From assembly GCA_017408325.1 (NCBI GenBank), contig JAFQUW010000150.1:1-10331 (forward strand): 10,331 nucleotides of DNA, read 5' to 3'. The stretch comes from Clostridia bacterium. GTDB lineage: Bacteria > Bacillota > Clostridia > Oscillospirales > SIG627. Every line of letters begins with the position of its first letter. Position 1 is the stretch's first letter. Shown here in pieces: positions 1 to 7,346 of the stretch. The notes below the pieces were generated by a model, which saw nothing but the letters and a program-made list of their open reading frames with translations, ran no database searches and had not been told where the DNA came from. A program made the position numbers and the translations under genes.

Positions 1-1
1 T

Positions 2-1051
2 ATCTTATCGTTTTCCCTGAAGGTTATCTTTCCGAACTTCTTTTCCTTTTTGACGGGATTCACCTGCGCTCTTTACGACGTCATGACGCAGACTTTCAGC
101 CGAATCACACTGGACCAGTTTTTCAATCGAAACTACCGACTTGGAACGGTTGACCAGGCGATCGAAGGAGAAACGGTCGGCGAAGGGACGGCAACGCTTG
201 TGGTGTCGTCGGGAGACGTCACCAGTTTCAACCCCAATATGCTTGCCTGCTTTGCGGGTGTTGCGGTCTTTTTGCTGTTTTTGCTTTGGTATACCAAGCG
301 CATCCATACCGTTCTTGCGATTGGCGTGGGCGGATTCGTGTTGTTCGGTGCTCTGTTGACGCAGGGACGCGCAATGCTTCTTTCCCTGTTTTTCTTCGCG
401 TTTTTGATCTTGGTCAACAGCATGAAGAGCGTCAAGAGTTTTCTCTTGACCGCGATGTGGATGGTATTGTTGACCATTTTGATCTTGCTTTTGATCGACG
501 GGCCTCTGGCCGGCGTGTACGAACGATACATTTACCGCTTTGCGATGGAGGATATGACCAACGGTCGATCGGAGATCTGGGGACGCATCGTTGACACGTT
601 GACCTCGGATTTCAGGGCCTTCTTTTTCGGCTACGGCGTTCGCTATTATGCCGAGATCACCGGCGGTAGTTCGGCGCACAATATGTTCTTCGAGGTCCTT
701 GCTTCCTGGGGCGTGCTCGGTGTCGGCATTCTGTTTTGCTTCAACGCCTGTTCCGTGCGCTTCCAAATGCGCCAAACCGAACGTTTTCGTGCCAAAAAGA
801 AGATCCCTTTGATCTATTTCGCGCCTTTTTACGCCTTTTTGTTCAGTCTCTTGGGCACTCATTTGTATACCATCACCGTGTATACCTGCGTGTTTTCTCT
901 GGTGCACGTCGCGGTTCGGCTGTGTGACTATGAGGATGTGCGCACACTAAACAAGTTTGAAAGACACCGTATTTCACAGGAAGATCGAAAAGTGACACTC
1001 TCAGACTTGGAACCTGATTCCAAATCGGAGGCCAAAGAGGAAACGGTATGA
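2..1051 (+). CDS. O-antigen polymerase/ligase-like membrane protein, 5' end outside window
   Basis: This is a polytopic membrane protein of the Wzy/WaaL-like (O-antigen ligase) superfamily, which polymerises or transfers lipid-linked oligosaccharides at the outer face of the membrane. The frame is open from the first bases of the window, so the TTG at position 50 is probably an internal codon and the true start lies upstream. About 349 residues are visible. There are roughly seven hydrophobic segments. After the central ones comes a hydrophilic loop with GRSEIWGR and a later FFFGYGVRYY...SSAHNMFFEVLASWG stretch, the arrangement typical of the family (R..W, then G.G, then HN before a Gly-rich helix). 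The tail after about base 935 is hydrophilic and acidic. The stop overlaps the next gene's ATG (ATGA), suggesting translational coupling. Polymerase or ligase cannot be told apart from sequence alone. The polysaccharide neighbours favour repeat-unit polymerase. Confidence 0.8.
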   Translation: MLSFSLKVIFPNFFSFLTGFTCALYDVMTQTFSRITLDQFFNRNYRLGTVDQAIEGETVGEGTATLVVSSGDVTSFNPNMLACFAGVAVFLLFLLWYTKRIHTVLAIGVGGFVLFGALLTQGRAMLLSLFFFAFLILVNSMKSVKSFLLTAMWMVLLTILILLLIDGPLAGVYERYIYRFAMEDMTNGRSEIWGRIVDTLTSDFRAFFFGYGVRYYAEITGGSSAHNMFFEVLASWGVLGVGILFCFNACSVRFQMRQTERFRAKKKIPLIYFAPFYAFLFSLLGTHLYTITVYTCVFSLVHVAVRLCDYEDVRTLNKFERHRISQEDRKVTLSDLEPDSKSEAKEETV

Positions 1052-2415
1052 AAAAACGTGTGTTATTGATCACCCGACACTTCGCACCGGAGAACATCAT
1101 TTCCGCCATTCGCCCGACGAAGGTGGCAAAATACCTGACCCGTGCGGGATTTGAAGTGACGGTTCTCACGCAGAAGCCGTCGGTTCCCGAGGACGGTTTG
1201 CTTTGCCGAGATTTGGCGGAGTGCGGTCGTGTGCTGCGGGCAGACTCCGCGGAGTCCTCTTCGTTTTTCTCACGTTTGTTGCACCGCCCCCTGCATCGCC
1301 CGAAGAAAAAAGAAAAGAGCGGTTTTGTCGGAGCAGGGGCAACGAGTGAAGAAAAGTCCATCGGCACTCTTCATCGCATCATTTCCGGATACCGTCAGTT
1401 TTTGCGCGTAAAACGCCGCGAAATGGAGTTTTACCGTTCGACGATGAACTACGTACAGCATGCCGGGCTGGATCTGTCACACTTCGACGTGATGATTTCT
1501 TCGTATTCGCCGATGGCGACGCACATGGTTGCCTTGGCACTGAAAGAAAAGTGCCCGACGCTCCGTTGGATCGCTGACTATCGCGACCCGATGGATCCTT
1601 GCCGACCCGCACCGCTTCGCCGCTATTATGACCGTTGGCAGAAGCGTGTTTTGAACCATTGCGACGCCGTGACCGCCGCGAGTGAAGGGTATTTGAAGAT
1701 GCTCTTGAAAGGGCATCCCGATCTTTGCGGCGTGCCGATCTATAACGGATATGACCCCGAGGACGGCGAGGAAGAGACTGCAGTGCCGCTTCCGGAGGAG
1801 AAAAAGGTCTTCCGTATTCTCGGTATGGGCGGTTTGTATGCCGGCCGACGTGACGTGAGCATTGTGTTTTCGGCGGTTTCCGACCTCTTGAAGTCGGGTC
1901 GCATCCGCCGCGACCAGATCTGCATCGACTATTACGGAGCCGGCACCTCGGCGCCGTACCTGAAGCGAAAGATCGACGAATTGGAACTGCCTCCGTTTTT
2001 CTACGATCACGGCCGAGTGCCGCGTGAGGAAGTGCTTTTAAAACAGAAACAGGCACAGATGGTGCTTTCGAGCGGTTGGGATACCTCGGATTACCACGGC
2101 GTCATCCCCGGGAAGTTTTCCGAACAACTTCTGCTTCGCAAACCGATCCTTGGTGTGGTTTGCGGAAGCGGTAAAAAGAGCGAATTGCATCGCTTGATCC
2201 ATTCGCTTCGCGTCGGTTACTGCTATGAAGAGGGGAATCACGCCGATTCTTATGAGGGACTCAAAAAATACATCGCCGAATCCTTCACCTATTGGCGCAC
2301 ACGCAACAAAGAACTCTACGAGCCGGATGAAAAGAAGCGTGCCGCTTTTTATTACAACAATCTGATCCGCGAATGGATCGAAGTGATAAACGACGATAAT
2401 AAGGGGAAGTTATGA
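1048..2415 (+). CDS. GT4-type glycosyltransferase (GT-B fold)
   Basis: This 455-residue protein probably transfers a sugar from a nucleotide-sugar to a lipid-linked glycan at the cytoplasmic face of the membrane. The N-terminus (LLITRHFAPEN, residues 6-16) is the usual first Rossmann strand and loop of GT-B enzymes. DYRDPM (177-182) and IYNGYDPED (231-239) match typical GT4 linker motifs. GMGGLY (259-264) begins the C-terminal domain, and GKFSEQLLLRKPIL (355-368) corresponds to the donor-binding K.xE...GKP region, with Glu359 as the likely ribose-binding acid. A basic stretch at residues 80-90 (R, K and H rich) interrupts the N-terminal domain and may contact the membrane. The start is fixed by AGAGGA at 1036-1041, six bases before ATG. 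Both ends overlap neighbours by four bases (ATGA). Donor and acceptor sugars cannot be read from the sequence; ManNAcA is a possible donor moiety because its pathway genes follow. Confidence 0.85.
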   Translation: MKKRVLLITRHFAPENIISAIRPTKVAKYLTRAGFEVTVLTQKPSVPEDGLLCRDLAECGRVLRADSAESSSFFSRLLHRPLHRPKKKEKSGFVGAGATSEEKSIGTLHRIISGYRQFLRVKRREMEFYRSTMNYVQHAGLDLSHFDVMISSYSPMATHMVALALKEKCPTLRWIADYRDPMDPCRPAPLRRYYDRWQKRVLNHCDAVTAASEGYLKMLLKGHPDLCGVPIYNGYDPEDGEEETAVPLPEEKKVFRILGMGGLYAGRRDVSIVFSAVSDLLKSGRIRRDQICIDYYGAGTSAPYLKRKIDELELPPFFYDHGRVPREEVLLKQKQAQMVLSSGWDTSDYHGVIPGKFSEQLLLRKPILGVVCGSGKKSELHRLIHSLRVGYCYEEGNHADSYEGLKKYIAESFTYWRTRNKELYEPDEKKRAAFYYNNLIREWIEVINDDNKGKL

Positions 2416-3629
2416 AAAAAGTCAATGTAATCGGACTCGGATACATCGGCCTTCCGACTGCGCTGATGCTTGCAAGCCACGGAGTCGAGGTAGTCGGAAC
2501 GGACTACAACCAATCGTTGGTGCAAACGCTTCAGGCAGGAAAGACCACCTTTGAGGAAAAGGGACTGGACGAACTGTTCGGACACGCCCTTGATGCGGGG
2601 ATCCGTTTTTCCAACGAATATGAGACCTGCGGTTTTTACATCGTAGCCGTTCCTACGCCTTACGACCCCGACACCAAACAGATCGACGCGAGCTACGTGG
2701 TCAATGCCGTGAAGACGGTGCTGGAACACTGTGAAGAGGAGGCGATCGTGGTCGTCGAGTCCACGGTATCGCCCGGGACGATGGATCGCTTTGTGCGCCC
2801 CATCGTGGCGGCGCAAAAGAAGCACGTGCATCTGGTACACGCGCCCGAGCGCATCATCCCCGGCAATATGGTCTATGAACTTTTGCACAACTCGCGCACC
2901 ATCGGCGCGGACTCTCCCGAGATCGCCGAGCAGGTCGGAGCGGTGTATTCCACGTTCTGCGAAGGTGAGATCGTCCTGACCGACATCCGCACGGCGGAGA
3001 TGACCAAGGTGGTCGAGAACACCTTCCGCGACATCAACATTGCGTTTGCCAATGAGCTTTGCAAGATCTGCCGCCGCGACAATATGGACGTCAACGAGAT
3101 CATCCGCATTGCCAACAAGCATCCGCGCGTCAACATTTTGAGCCCCGGCCCGGGTGTCGGCGGACACTGTATCTCGGTGGATCCCTGGTTTCTGGTCGGT
3201 GACTATCCCGAAGAGGCAAAACTCATCCATCAGGCACGCCTCGTCAACGATTCGATGCCTGCTTTTGTTGTGGAGCGCATCGAGTCGATCGCAAAAGAAA
3301 GAGGCGTTTCGGATTTCTCCCGCATCGGTCTCTACGGTCTGACCTATAAGGAAAACGTGGACGACACCAGAGAGAGCCCGACTCTGCAGCTTCTCGAACA
3401 CGTAAAAAAGAGCGGCAAAAAGATGCCCTTCTGCGTGTACGATCCCTACGTGACGCGCGATCTTGTCGAAGGACAGATGCACGACTTCGACGCGTTTTTG
3501 GACGCGGTTGACTTTGTGGTCATCTTGGTGGCACACCAAGAGATCCGCGATTCGCTGTCCCGTTTGAACGGAAAGATCGTGCTTGATACGCGCCGCGTTT
3601 GCGAAGACGACTCCGTTTACCGACTGTAA
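2412..3629 (+). CDS. wecC: UDP-N-acetyl-D-mannosamine dehydrogenase
   Basis: This enzyme oxidises UDP-ManNAc to UDP-ManNAcA with two NAD+, in the cytoplasm. The 405-residue protein follows the UDP-glucose/GDP-mannose dehydrogenase plan: an N-terminal NAD-binding domain with GLGYIG (8-13), a central dimerisation domain, and a C-terminal UDP-binding domain. TAEMTKVVENTFRD (194-207) carries the conserved Lys199 and Asn203. GPGVGGHCISVDPW (246-259) holds the catalytic Cys253, and KENVDDTRESP (313-323) is the substrate-binding segment. Runs such as HPRVNIL, GHCISVDPW and DINIAFANEL closely recall E. coli WecC rather than Ugd, which supports ManNAc specificity. The protein is slightly shorter than the 420-residue E. 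coli enzyme. AAGGGG at 2401-2406 fixes the ATG start, which overlaps the glycosyltransferase stop. It works directly with the epimerase encoded next. A related UDP-HexNAc dehydrogenase specificity is possible but less likely. Confidence 0.9.
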   Translation: MKKVNVIGLGYIGLPTALMLASHGVEVVGTDYNQSLVQTLQAGKTTFEEKGLDELFGHALDAGIRFSNEYETCGFYIVAVPTPYDPDTKQIDASYVVNAVKTVLEHCEEEAIVVVESTVSPGTMDRFVRPIVAAQKKHVHLVHAPERIIPGNMVYELLHNSRTIGADSPEIAEQVGAVYSTFCEGEIVLTDIRTAEMTKVVENTFRDINIAFANELCKICRRDNMDVNEIIRIANKHPRVNILSPGPGVGGHCISVDPWFLVGDYPEEAKLIHQARLVNDSMPAFVVERIESIAKERGVSDFSRIGLYGLTYKENVDDTRESPTLQLLEHVKKSGKKMPFCVYDPYVTRDLVEGQMHDFDAFLDAVDFVVILVAHQEIRDSLSRLNGKIVLDTRRVCEDDSVYRL

Positions 3630-3646
3630 TTTTTTATCTTAAAAAA
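3630..3646. repeat. AT-only inverted repeat between wecC and wecB
   Basis: Immediately after the wecC stop, seven bases TTTTTTA are followed by TCT and then TAAAAAA, a perfect inverted repeat made only of A:T pairs. It lies just upstream of the wecB ribosome binding site. It would be too weak for an intrinsic terminator, and the lack of GC pairs makes a regulatory function uncertain. Confidence 0.3.
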
Positions 3647-3651
3647 GAGAA

Positions 3652-3657
3652 AGAGGA
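3652..3657 (+). promoter_or_regulatory. ribosome binding site of wecB
   Basis: AGAGGA lies six bases before the ATG at 3664. It is the only separate initiation signal within the polysaccharide block where genes do not overlap. Confidence 0.75.
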
Positions 3658-3663
3658 ATTGAT

Positions 3664-4758
3664 ATGAAAAAGATCATGCTTGTGTTCGGCACCCGCCCCG
3701 AGGCAATCAAAATGTGCCCCCTCGTCAACGAACTGAAGACCAGAAAAGAAGCCGAGGTCATCGTCTGCGTCACCGGCCAGCACCGTCAGATGCTTGATCA
3801 GGTCTTGGAGACGTTCGGTGTCGTTCCGGATTACGACCTGTCGATCATGAAGGAACGTCAGACGCTGTTTGACATCACCACGGGCATTCTGGAGCGCATC
3901 AAGAGCGTTTTGGAGGAAGCACGCCCCGACGTCGTGCTGGTGCACGGCGACACGACGACGACGTTCGTCACCGCGCTTGCGGCGTTCTATGAGCGCATCC
4001 CCGTCGGACACGTGGAAGCAGGTCTTCGCACCTACGACATCTACTCGCCTTTCCCCGAGGAATTCAACCGTCAGGGCGTTGGCATCGTGGCGAAATATCA
4101 CTTCTCTCCGACCGCCCTGTCCCGCGACAACCTGTTGCGCGAGGGCAAGAAGGCGGAGGACATCTTCATCACCGGCAACACTGCCATCGACGCGCTTTCC
4201 ACGACCGTCCGCGCCGACTATACCCATGAGATGCTTGATTGGGCGAGCGACAGCCGCCTCATTATGATCACTGCACACCGCCGCGAGAACCTCGGTGAAC
4301 CGATGCATCGGATGTTCCGCGCCATCCGCCGCCTCGTGGAGGAATTCGATGACGTCAAGGCGATCTATCCGATCCATATGAATCCGGCGGTGCGTGAAGC
4401 CGCTGCCGAAGAACTCGGCGGTTGTGACCGCATCCGTATCATTGAGCCCTTGGACGTCATTGACTTCCATAACTTCCTTGCCCGCTCCTACCTCATCCTC
4501 ACCGACAGCGGCGGAATCCAGGAAGAGGCACCGTCGCTCGGAAAACCCGTTCTGGTTCTGCGCGACACCACCGAACGCCCTGAGGGCATCGGTGCCGGTA
4601 CGCTGAAACTCGTCGGAACGGACGAGGAGTTGATTTATCAGACCGCTCGCACGCTTTTGTGCGACCGTGGCGAATACGACAAGATGAGCAAGGCGTCCAA
4701 CCCCTACGGTGACGGAAAAGCCTGTCAGCGCATCGCCGACATCTTGCTCAACGACTAA
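3664..4758 (+). CDS. wecB: UDP-N-acetylglucosamine 2-epimerase (non-hydrolysing)
   Basis: This enzyme interconverts UDP-GlcNAc and UDP-ManNAc, supplying the substrate of the preceding dehydrogenase. The 364-residue length is normal for the WecB/MnaA family. Visible motifs are FGTRPEAIK (8-16), VTGQHRQMLD (36-45), HGDTTTT (94-100) with Asp96, GHVEAGLRT (115-123) with Glu118, PEEFNR (131-136) with Glu132, TAHRRENLG (203-211) with His205, and LTDSGGIQEEAP (279-290). These include the acidic and histidine residues needed for elimination and re-addition of UDP in the characterised bacterial enzymes. The protein has two Rossmann-like domains and no signal peptide, so it is cytoplasmic. In Gram-positive bacteria ManNAc made this way feeds teichoic acid linkage units, teichuronic acids or capsules. 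The adjacent dehydrogenase and polymerase favour a capsule or acidic secondary wall polymer here. The name mnaA would apply equally well. Confidence 0.94.
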   Translation: MKKIMLVFGTRPEAIKMCPLVNELKTRKEAEVIVCVTGQHRQMLDQVLETFGVVPDYDLSIMKERQTLFDITTGILERIKSVLEEARPDVVLVHGDTTTTFVTALAAFYERIPVGHVEAGLRTYDIYSPFPEEFNRQGVGIVAKYHFSPTALSRDNLLREGKKAEDIFITGNTAIDALSTTVRADYTHEMLDWASDSRLIMITAHRRENLGEPMHRMFRAIRRLVEEFDDVKAIYPIHMNPAVREAAAEELGGCDRIRIIEPLDVIDFHNFLARSYLILTDSGGIQEEAPSLGKPVLVLRDTTERPEGIGAGTLKLVGTDEELIYQTARTLLCDRGEYDKMSKASNPYGDGKACQRIADILLND

Positions 4759-4760
4759 AC

Positions 4761-4766
4761 GGAGGA
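4761..4766 (+). promoter_or_regulatory. ribosome binding site deciding the GTG start of the DtxR-family gene
   Basis: A perfect GGAGGA lies four bases before GTG 4771 and two bases after the wecB stop. It supports the GTG over the internal ATG at codon 9. Confidence 0.8.
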
Positions 4767-4770
4767 CAGC

Positions 4771-5148
4771 GTGAAGATCCGAGAATCCGGTGAAATGTAT
4801 CTGGAGCACATTCTGAGCCTGCGTCGGGAGCGCGGCGTCGTCCGCGCCATCGACGTTGCTGCAAGATGCGGCTATTCAAAGCCGTCGGTCAGCCGTGCCG
4901 TGAGCCTGCTGCGTGCGGCGGGCTATCTGACGGTCGAGGAGAACGGAAACCTTCTTCTCACTGAAGCGGGAGAGGCGCTCGCCGAAAAAGTGGCAGAGCG
5001 CCATCGGATCCTCTCAGATTTTCTCAAATCCATCGGTGTCCCGGACGATTTGGCCGACACAGATGCCTGTAAGATCGAACACGTCATCAGTGACGAGACG
5101 TTTGAAACGTTAAAAACCTTTGTCAACAAGGGGGAAGTACGTTCTTGA
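4771..5148 (+). CDS. DtxR/MntR-family metal-dependent transcriptional repressor, short form
   Basis: This 125-residue protein is a probable metal-activated DNA-binding repressor. Residues about 1-65 form a winged helix-turn-helix, with the recognition helix near SKPSVSRAVSLLRAAGYL (36-53). Residues about 66-118 form the metal-binding and dimerisation domain. There is no C-terminal SH3-like domain, so it resembles MntR in architecture. The aligned primary-site ligands are Met9 (in EMYLEH), Cys100, Glu103 and His104 (in DACKIEHVISDE). This is the Met/Cys/Glu/His set of iron-sensing DtxR/IdeR rather than the Asp8-containing set of MntR. His78 matches an ancillary-site ligand; the other ancillary positions look changed. 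The gene begins 12 bases after wecB and its stop overlaps the copA start, so it probably regulates the copper genes and itself. I infer the target from context only. The inducing metal (Fe, Mn, Zn or Cu) cannot be settled from sequence. Confidence 0.85.
   Translation: MKIRESGEMYLEHILSLRRERGVVRAIDVAARCGYSKPSVSRAVSLLRAAGYLTVEENGNLLLTEAGEALAEKVAERHRILSDFLKSIGVPDDLADTDACKIEHVISDETFETLKTFVNKGEVRS
5098..5110. repeat. 13-bp perfect palindrome upstream of copA
   Basis: ACGTTTGAAACGT is an odd-length palindrome with a central G, 34 bases before the copA start and inside the 3' end of the DtxR-family gene (codons for Glu-Thr-Phe-Glu-Thr). It could be an operator, but it does not match the known CopY, CsoR or DtxR consensus and may be chance. 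Confidence 0.25.
5128..5134 (+). promoter_or_regulatory. ribosome binding site of copA (TTG start)
   Basis: AAGGGGG precedes the TTG at 5145 by ten bases, slightly longer spacing than usual. The reading frame has a stop (TGA 5103-5105) upstream and no ATG before codon 10, where a start would destroy the metal-binding motif. TTG is therefore the only sensible start. Confidence 0.6.
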
Positions 5149-7346
5149 AGTACCGCTTTATCGTGGAAGGAATGACCTGTTCGGTCTGCTCCTCTGCCGT
5201 GGAGAAGGTCACGTTGCGTGTGGAAGGCGTGCGTCAAGCGGCGGTCAATCTGAGTGCCAAAACGCTGTACTGCGAATGTGAAAAAAAGACCAACCCCGAG
5301 GACATCATCAAAAAGATCGAGGCCGCGGGCTTTTCCGCCACCCTGTTGGGAGAGTCTGCGCCCCAAAAGACCGAGAACGAAGAACGGCGCACGCTTTGCC
5401 GCCTCTTTGTCTCGGTCGCGTTTTTGTTGCCGTTGATGTATCTTTCGATGGGGGAGATGCTTTCCCTTCCGTTGCCTGCGTTTCTTTCGGTGAAACATGC
5501 ACCTTTGAACGCGGCATTGTTCCAGTTTTTCCTTTGTCTTTGCGTGCTGATTTTGAATCGCGTCTTTTTTGTACGCGGTGTTGCTGCCGTGCGCCGAAAG
5601 AGCGCCAATATGGATACGCTCGTGTCCTTAGGTGCCTTGGCCGCCGTTTTGTACAGCGTCTATTCGACCGTGTTGTACTGCCTTTCGCCCGAAAGCGGAC
5701 TCGGTGTTCTGTATTTTGACGGCGCGGCGATGATCTTGACTTTGGTTACGCTGGGGAAGCATTTGGAACAGCGCGCAAAACAAAAAACCTCGGGTGCCTT
5801 GACCGCCTTGCAATCGCTTTTCGTGGAGCGCGTTTGCGTCTTGCGCGGGGAACAGGAGGTGGAGGTGACGGCGCAGGAAGTTGCCGCCGGAGATCTCGTT
5901 GTGATTCGTCCGGGTGAGCGCCTTGCCGTTGACGGCGTTGTGGAACGCGGGCAGAGCAGCCTTGACACTTCTGCCGTCACGGGGGAGAGCCTTCCGCGCG
6001 ACGTCACGCAAGGGGATGCGGTTGTTTCCGGATCCATCAATCTCGTGGGCGTGCTTTACGTTCGCGCAAGCCGAAGCGCGGGCGAGAGCACCCTGTCGCA
6101 AATGATCGCTCTCGTGGAAGAAGCGGGCGTCAGCCGCGCCCCCGTCGCACGTCTGGCGGATCGGGTCGCCGCCGTGTTCGTGCCGAGCGTGTGTGCAATC
6201 GCGCTTTTGACCGTGCTTTTGTGGCTTTTGTTTGGCTTTGCGGCCGAACAAGCGATCGGCTTCGGCATTTCGGTTTTGGTCGTGTCTTGCCCCTGCGCAC
6301 TCGGTCTTGCCACCCCCGTTGCAATCACGGCGGCACTCGGACGTTGCGCTTCGCGCGGAGTCTTGGTGCGAGAAGCGGCTGTGTTTGAACGGTTTGACTG
6401 TGACACCTTCGTATTTGATAAAACGGGAACGCTTACCGTCGGCGCACCGAGCGTGACGGATGTGTTCGCTTTGTGCGATCGGGAAGAGTTTCTGACGCTT
6501 GCCGCAAGCGTGGAACAGGAGAGCGAACATCCCCTGGGGCGCGCGGTCTGTCGGTTTGCGGAGGTTGCGCGAAGAGAAGTGCAAGACTTTCGCGCCGTGT
6601 TCGGCAAAGGCGTCCGCGCCCGTTTGGACGGGGAAGTGCTCCTTGGCGGTTCCGCTGCATTTCTGAAGGAAAACGGCGTGGATACCGCTCTTTTGGAAGA
6701 ACAGACGCAATCGGCGAGAGACCGAGGGAAGACCGTCTTGTATTTTTCCCTCGGAGCGCGACTGCTCGGCGCCTTGGCACTGTCTGATTCCAAAAAGGAT
6801 GGCGCCCCCGTTGCTGTTGACCGCCTCAAAGAGGCGGGCAGAGAAGTTGTTATGCTCACGGGCGATCATGCGTCTGCCGCACGCGCAATTGCAACGGAAT
6901 GTCACATTGATACCGTCCTTTCCGAGGTGCTTCCGCAAAATAAGGAGGCGGAGATCCGACGCTTGCAAAAGGCGGGGCAACGGGTCTGTATGGTCGGAGA
7001 CGGCGTCAACGATGCGGCCGCGCTCTCCGCTGCCGATGTGGCGATCAGCGTCGGAAGCGGCACGGATCTGGCCCAGAACTGCGCGGATATTATCCTGCTT
7101 TCGGGCGATCTGAAACAGATCCCGTCTCTCTTTGTTTATGCTCGTCGTGTGCGGCGTATCGTCAAGGAAAACCTCTTTTGGGCATTTTTTTATAACGTTT
7201 TGATGATACCGCTTGCCGCCGGTGCCCTTTACGTGCCCTTTGGCCTGGTACTCAATCCGATGATCGCGTCGGCTTGTATGTCATTGAGCAGTCTGTTTGT
7301 CGTGACCAACGCGCTCAGACTTTACCGAGGAAAGGAGAATTTATGA
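5145..7346 (+). CDS. copA: Cu(+)-exporting P1B-type ATPase
   Basis: This 733-residue membrane pump uses ATP to move copper(I) out of the cytoplasm. An N-terminal HMA domain (about 3-68) carries GMTCSVC with Cys12 and Cys15. Two hydrophobic pairs follow (about 87-143 and 158-204). The actuator domain has TGES at 279-282. The transport site SCPC has Cys382 and Cys384. The phosphorylation motif DKTGT starts at Asp425, SEHPLG at 460-465 is the nucleotide-binding His-Pro motif, and GDGVND is at 618-623. The C-terminal helices contain Tyr683-Asn684 and Met712-Ser713..Ser716, the ligands that mark Cu(+)/Ag(+) pumps and separate them from Zn/Cd types. Most copper pumps of this size have one or two HMA domains; this has one. 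The TTG start overlaps the repressor stop, and the stop overlaps the chaperone start, so three genes form a coupled unit. Silver transport is also possible. The assignment to the Cu/Ag subgroup is firm. Confidence 0.95.
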   Translation: MKYRFIVEGMTCSVCSSAVEKVTLRVEGVRQAAVNLSAKTLYCECEKKTNPEDIIKKIEAAGFSATLLGESAPQKTENEERRTLCRLFVSVAFLLPLMYLSMGEMLSLPLPAFLSVKHAPLNAALFQFFLCLCVLILNRVFFVRGVAAVRRKSANMDTLVSLGALAAVLYSVYSTVLYCLSPESGLGVLYFDGAAMILTLVTLGKHLEQRAKQKTSGALTALQSLFVERVCVLRGEQEVEVTAQEVAAGDLVVIRPGERLAVDGVVERGQSSLDTSAVTGESLPRDVTQGDAVVSGSINLVGVLYVRASRSAGESTLSQMIALVEEAGVSRAPVARLADRVAAVFVPSVCAIALLTVLLWLLFGFAAEQAIGFGISVLVVSCPCALGLATPVAITAALGRCASRGVLVREAAVFERFDCDTFVFDKTGTLTVGAPSVTDVFALCDREEFLTLAASVEQESEHPLGRAVCRFAEVARREVQDFRAVFGKGVRARLDGEVLLGGSAAFLKENGVDTALLEEQTQSARDRGKTVLYFSLGARLLGALALSDSKKDGAPVAVDRLKEAGREVVMLTGDHASAARAIATECHIDTVLSEVLPQNKEAEIRRLQKAGQRVCMVGDGVNDAAALSAADVAISVGSGTDLAQNCADIILLSGDLKQIPSLFVYARRVRRIVKENLFWAFFYNVLMIPLAAGALYVPFGLVLNPMIASACMSLSSLFVVTNALRLYRGKENL
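7331..7337 (+). promoter_or_regulatory. ribosome binding site deciding the copZ start
   Basis: AAAGGAG lies five bases before ATG 7343. It selects this start over an in-frame ATG at 7274 that would add 23 residues lying within the copA coding region. Confidence 0.85.

Noticed and set aside
5..907. Minus-strand open frame (300 codons) opposite the polymerase gene
   Set aside because: The product is highly charged, low in hydrophobic residues and without motifs. The opposite strand encodes a convincing membrane protein.
2352..3539. Long minus-strand open frame (395 codons) opposite wecC
   Set aside because: It lies almost entirely antisense to a gene with strong family motifs. Its product is rich in His, Asp and Arg with no recognisable domain, as expected of a codon-bias shadow.
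4647..4664. Inverted repeat TCGCAC...GTGCGA in the 3' end of wecB
   Set aside because: A six-base stem within conserved coding sequence, not followed by a T run, is easily explained by chance. It is about 110 bases from the next gene, and no promoter elements flank it.
3634..4809. Long minus-strand open frame (391 codons) opposite wecB
   Set aside because: It is antisense to a clear epimerase gene, has no plausible domain, and spans the boundary between two real genes.
5628..6980. Long minus-strand open frame (450 codons) opposite copA
   Set aside because: It is a shadow of the ATPase gene. Its composition is unlike a folded or membrane protein, and it has no supported start signal.
7274..7342. 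Longer N-terminus for the CopZ-like protein
   Set aside because: The extension would overlap copA by 73 bases and lie outside the HMA fold, while a strong AAAGGAG directs initiation at 7343.
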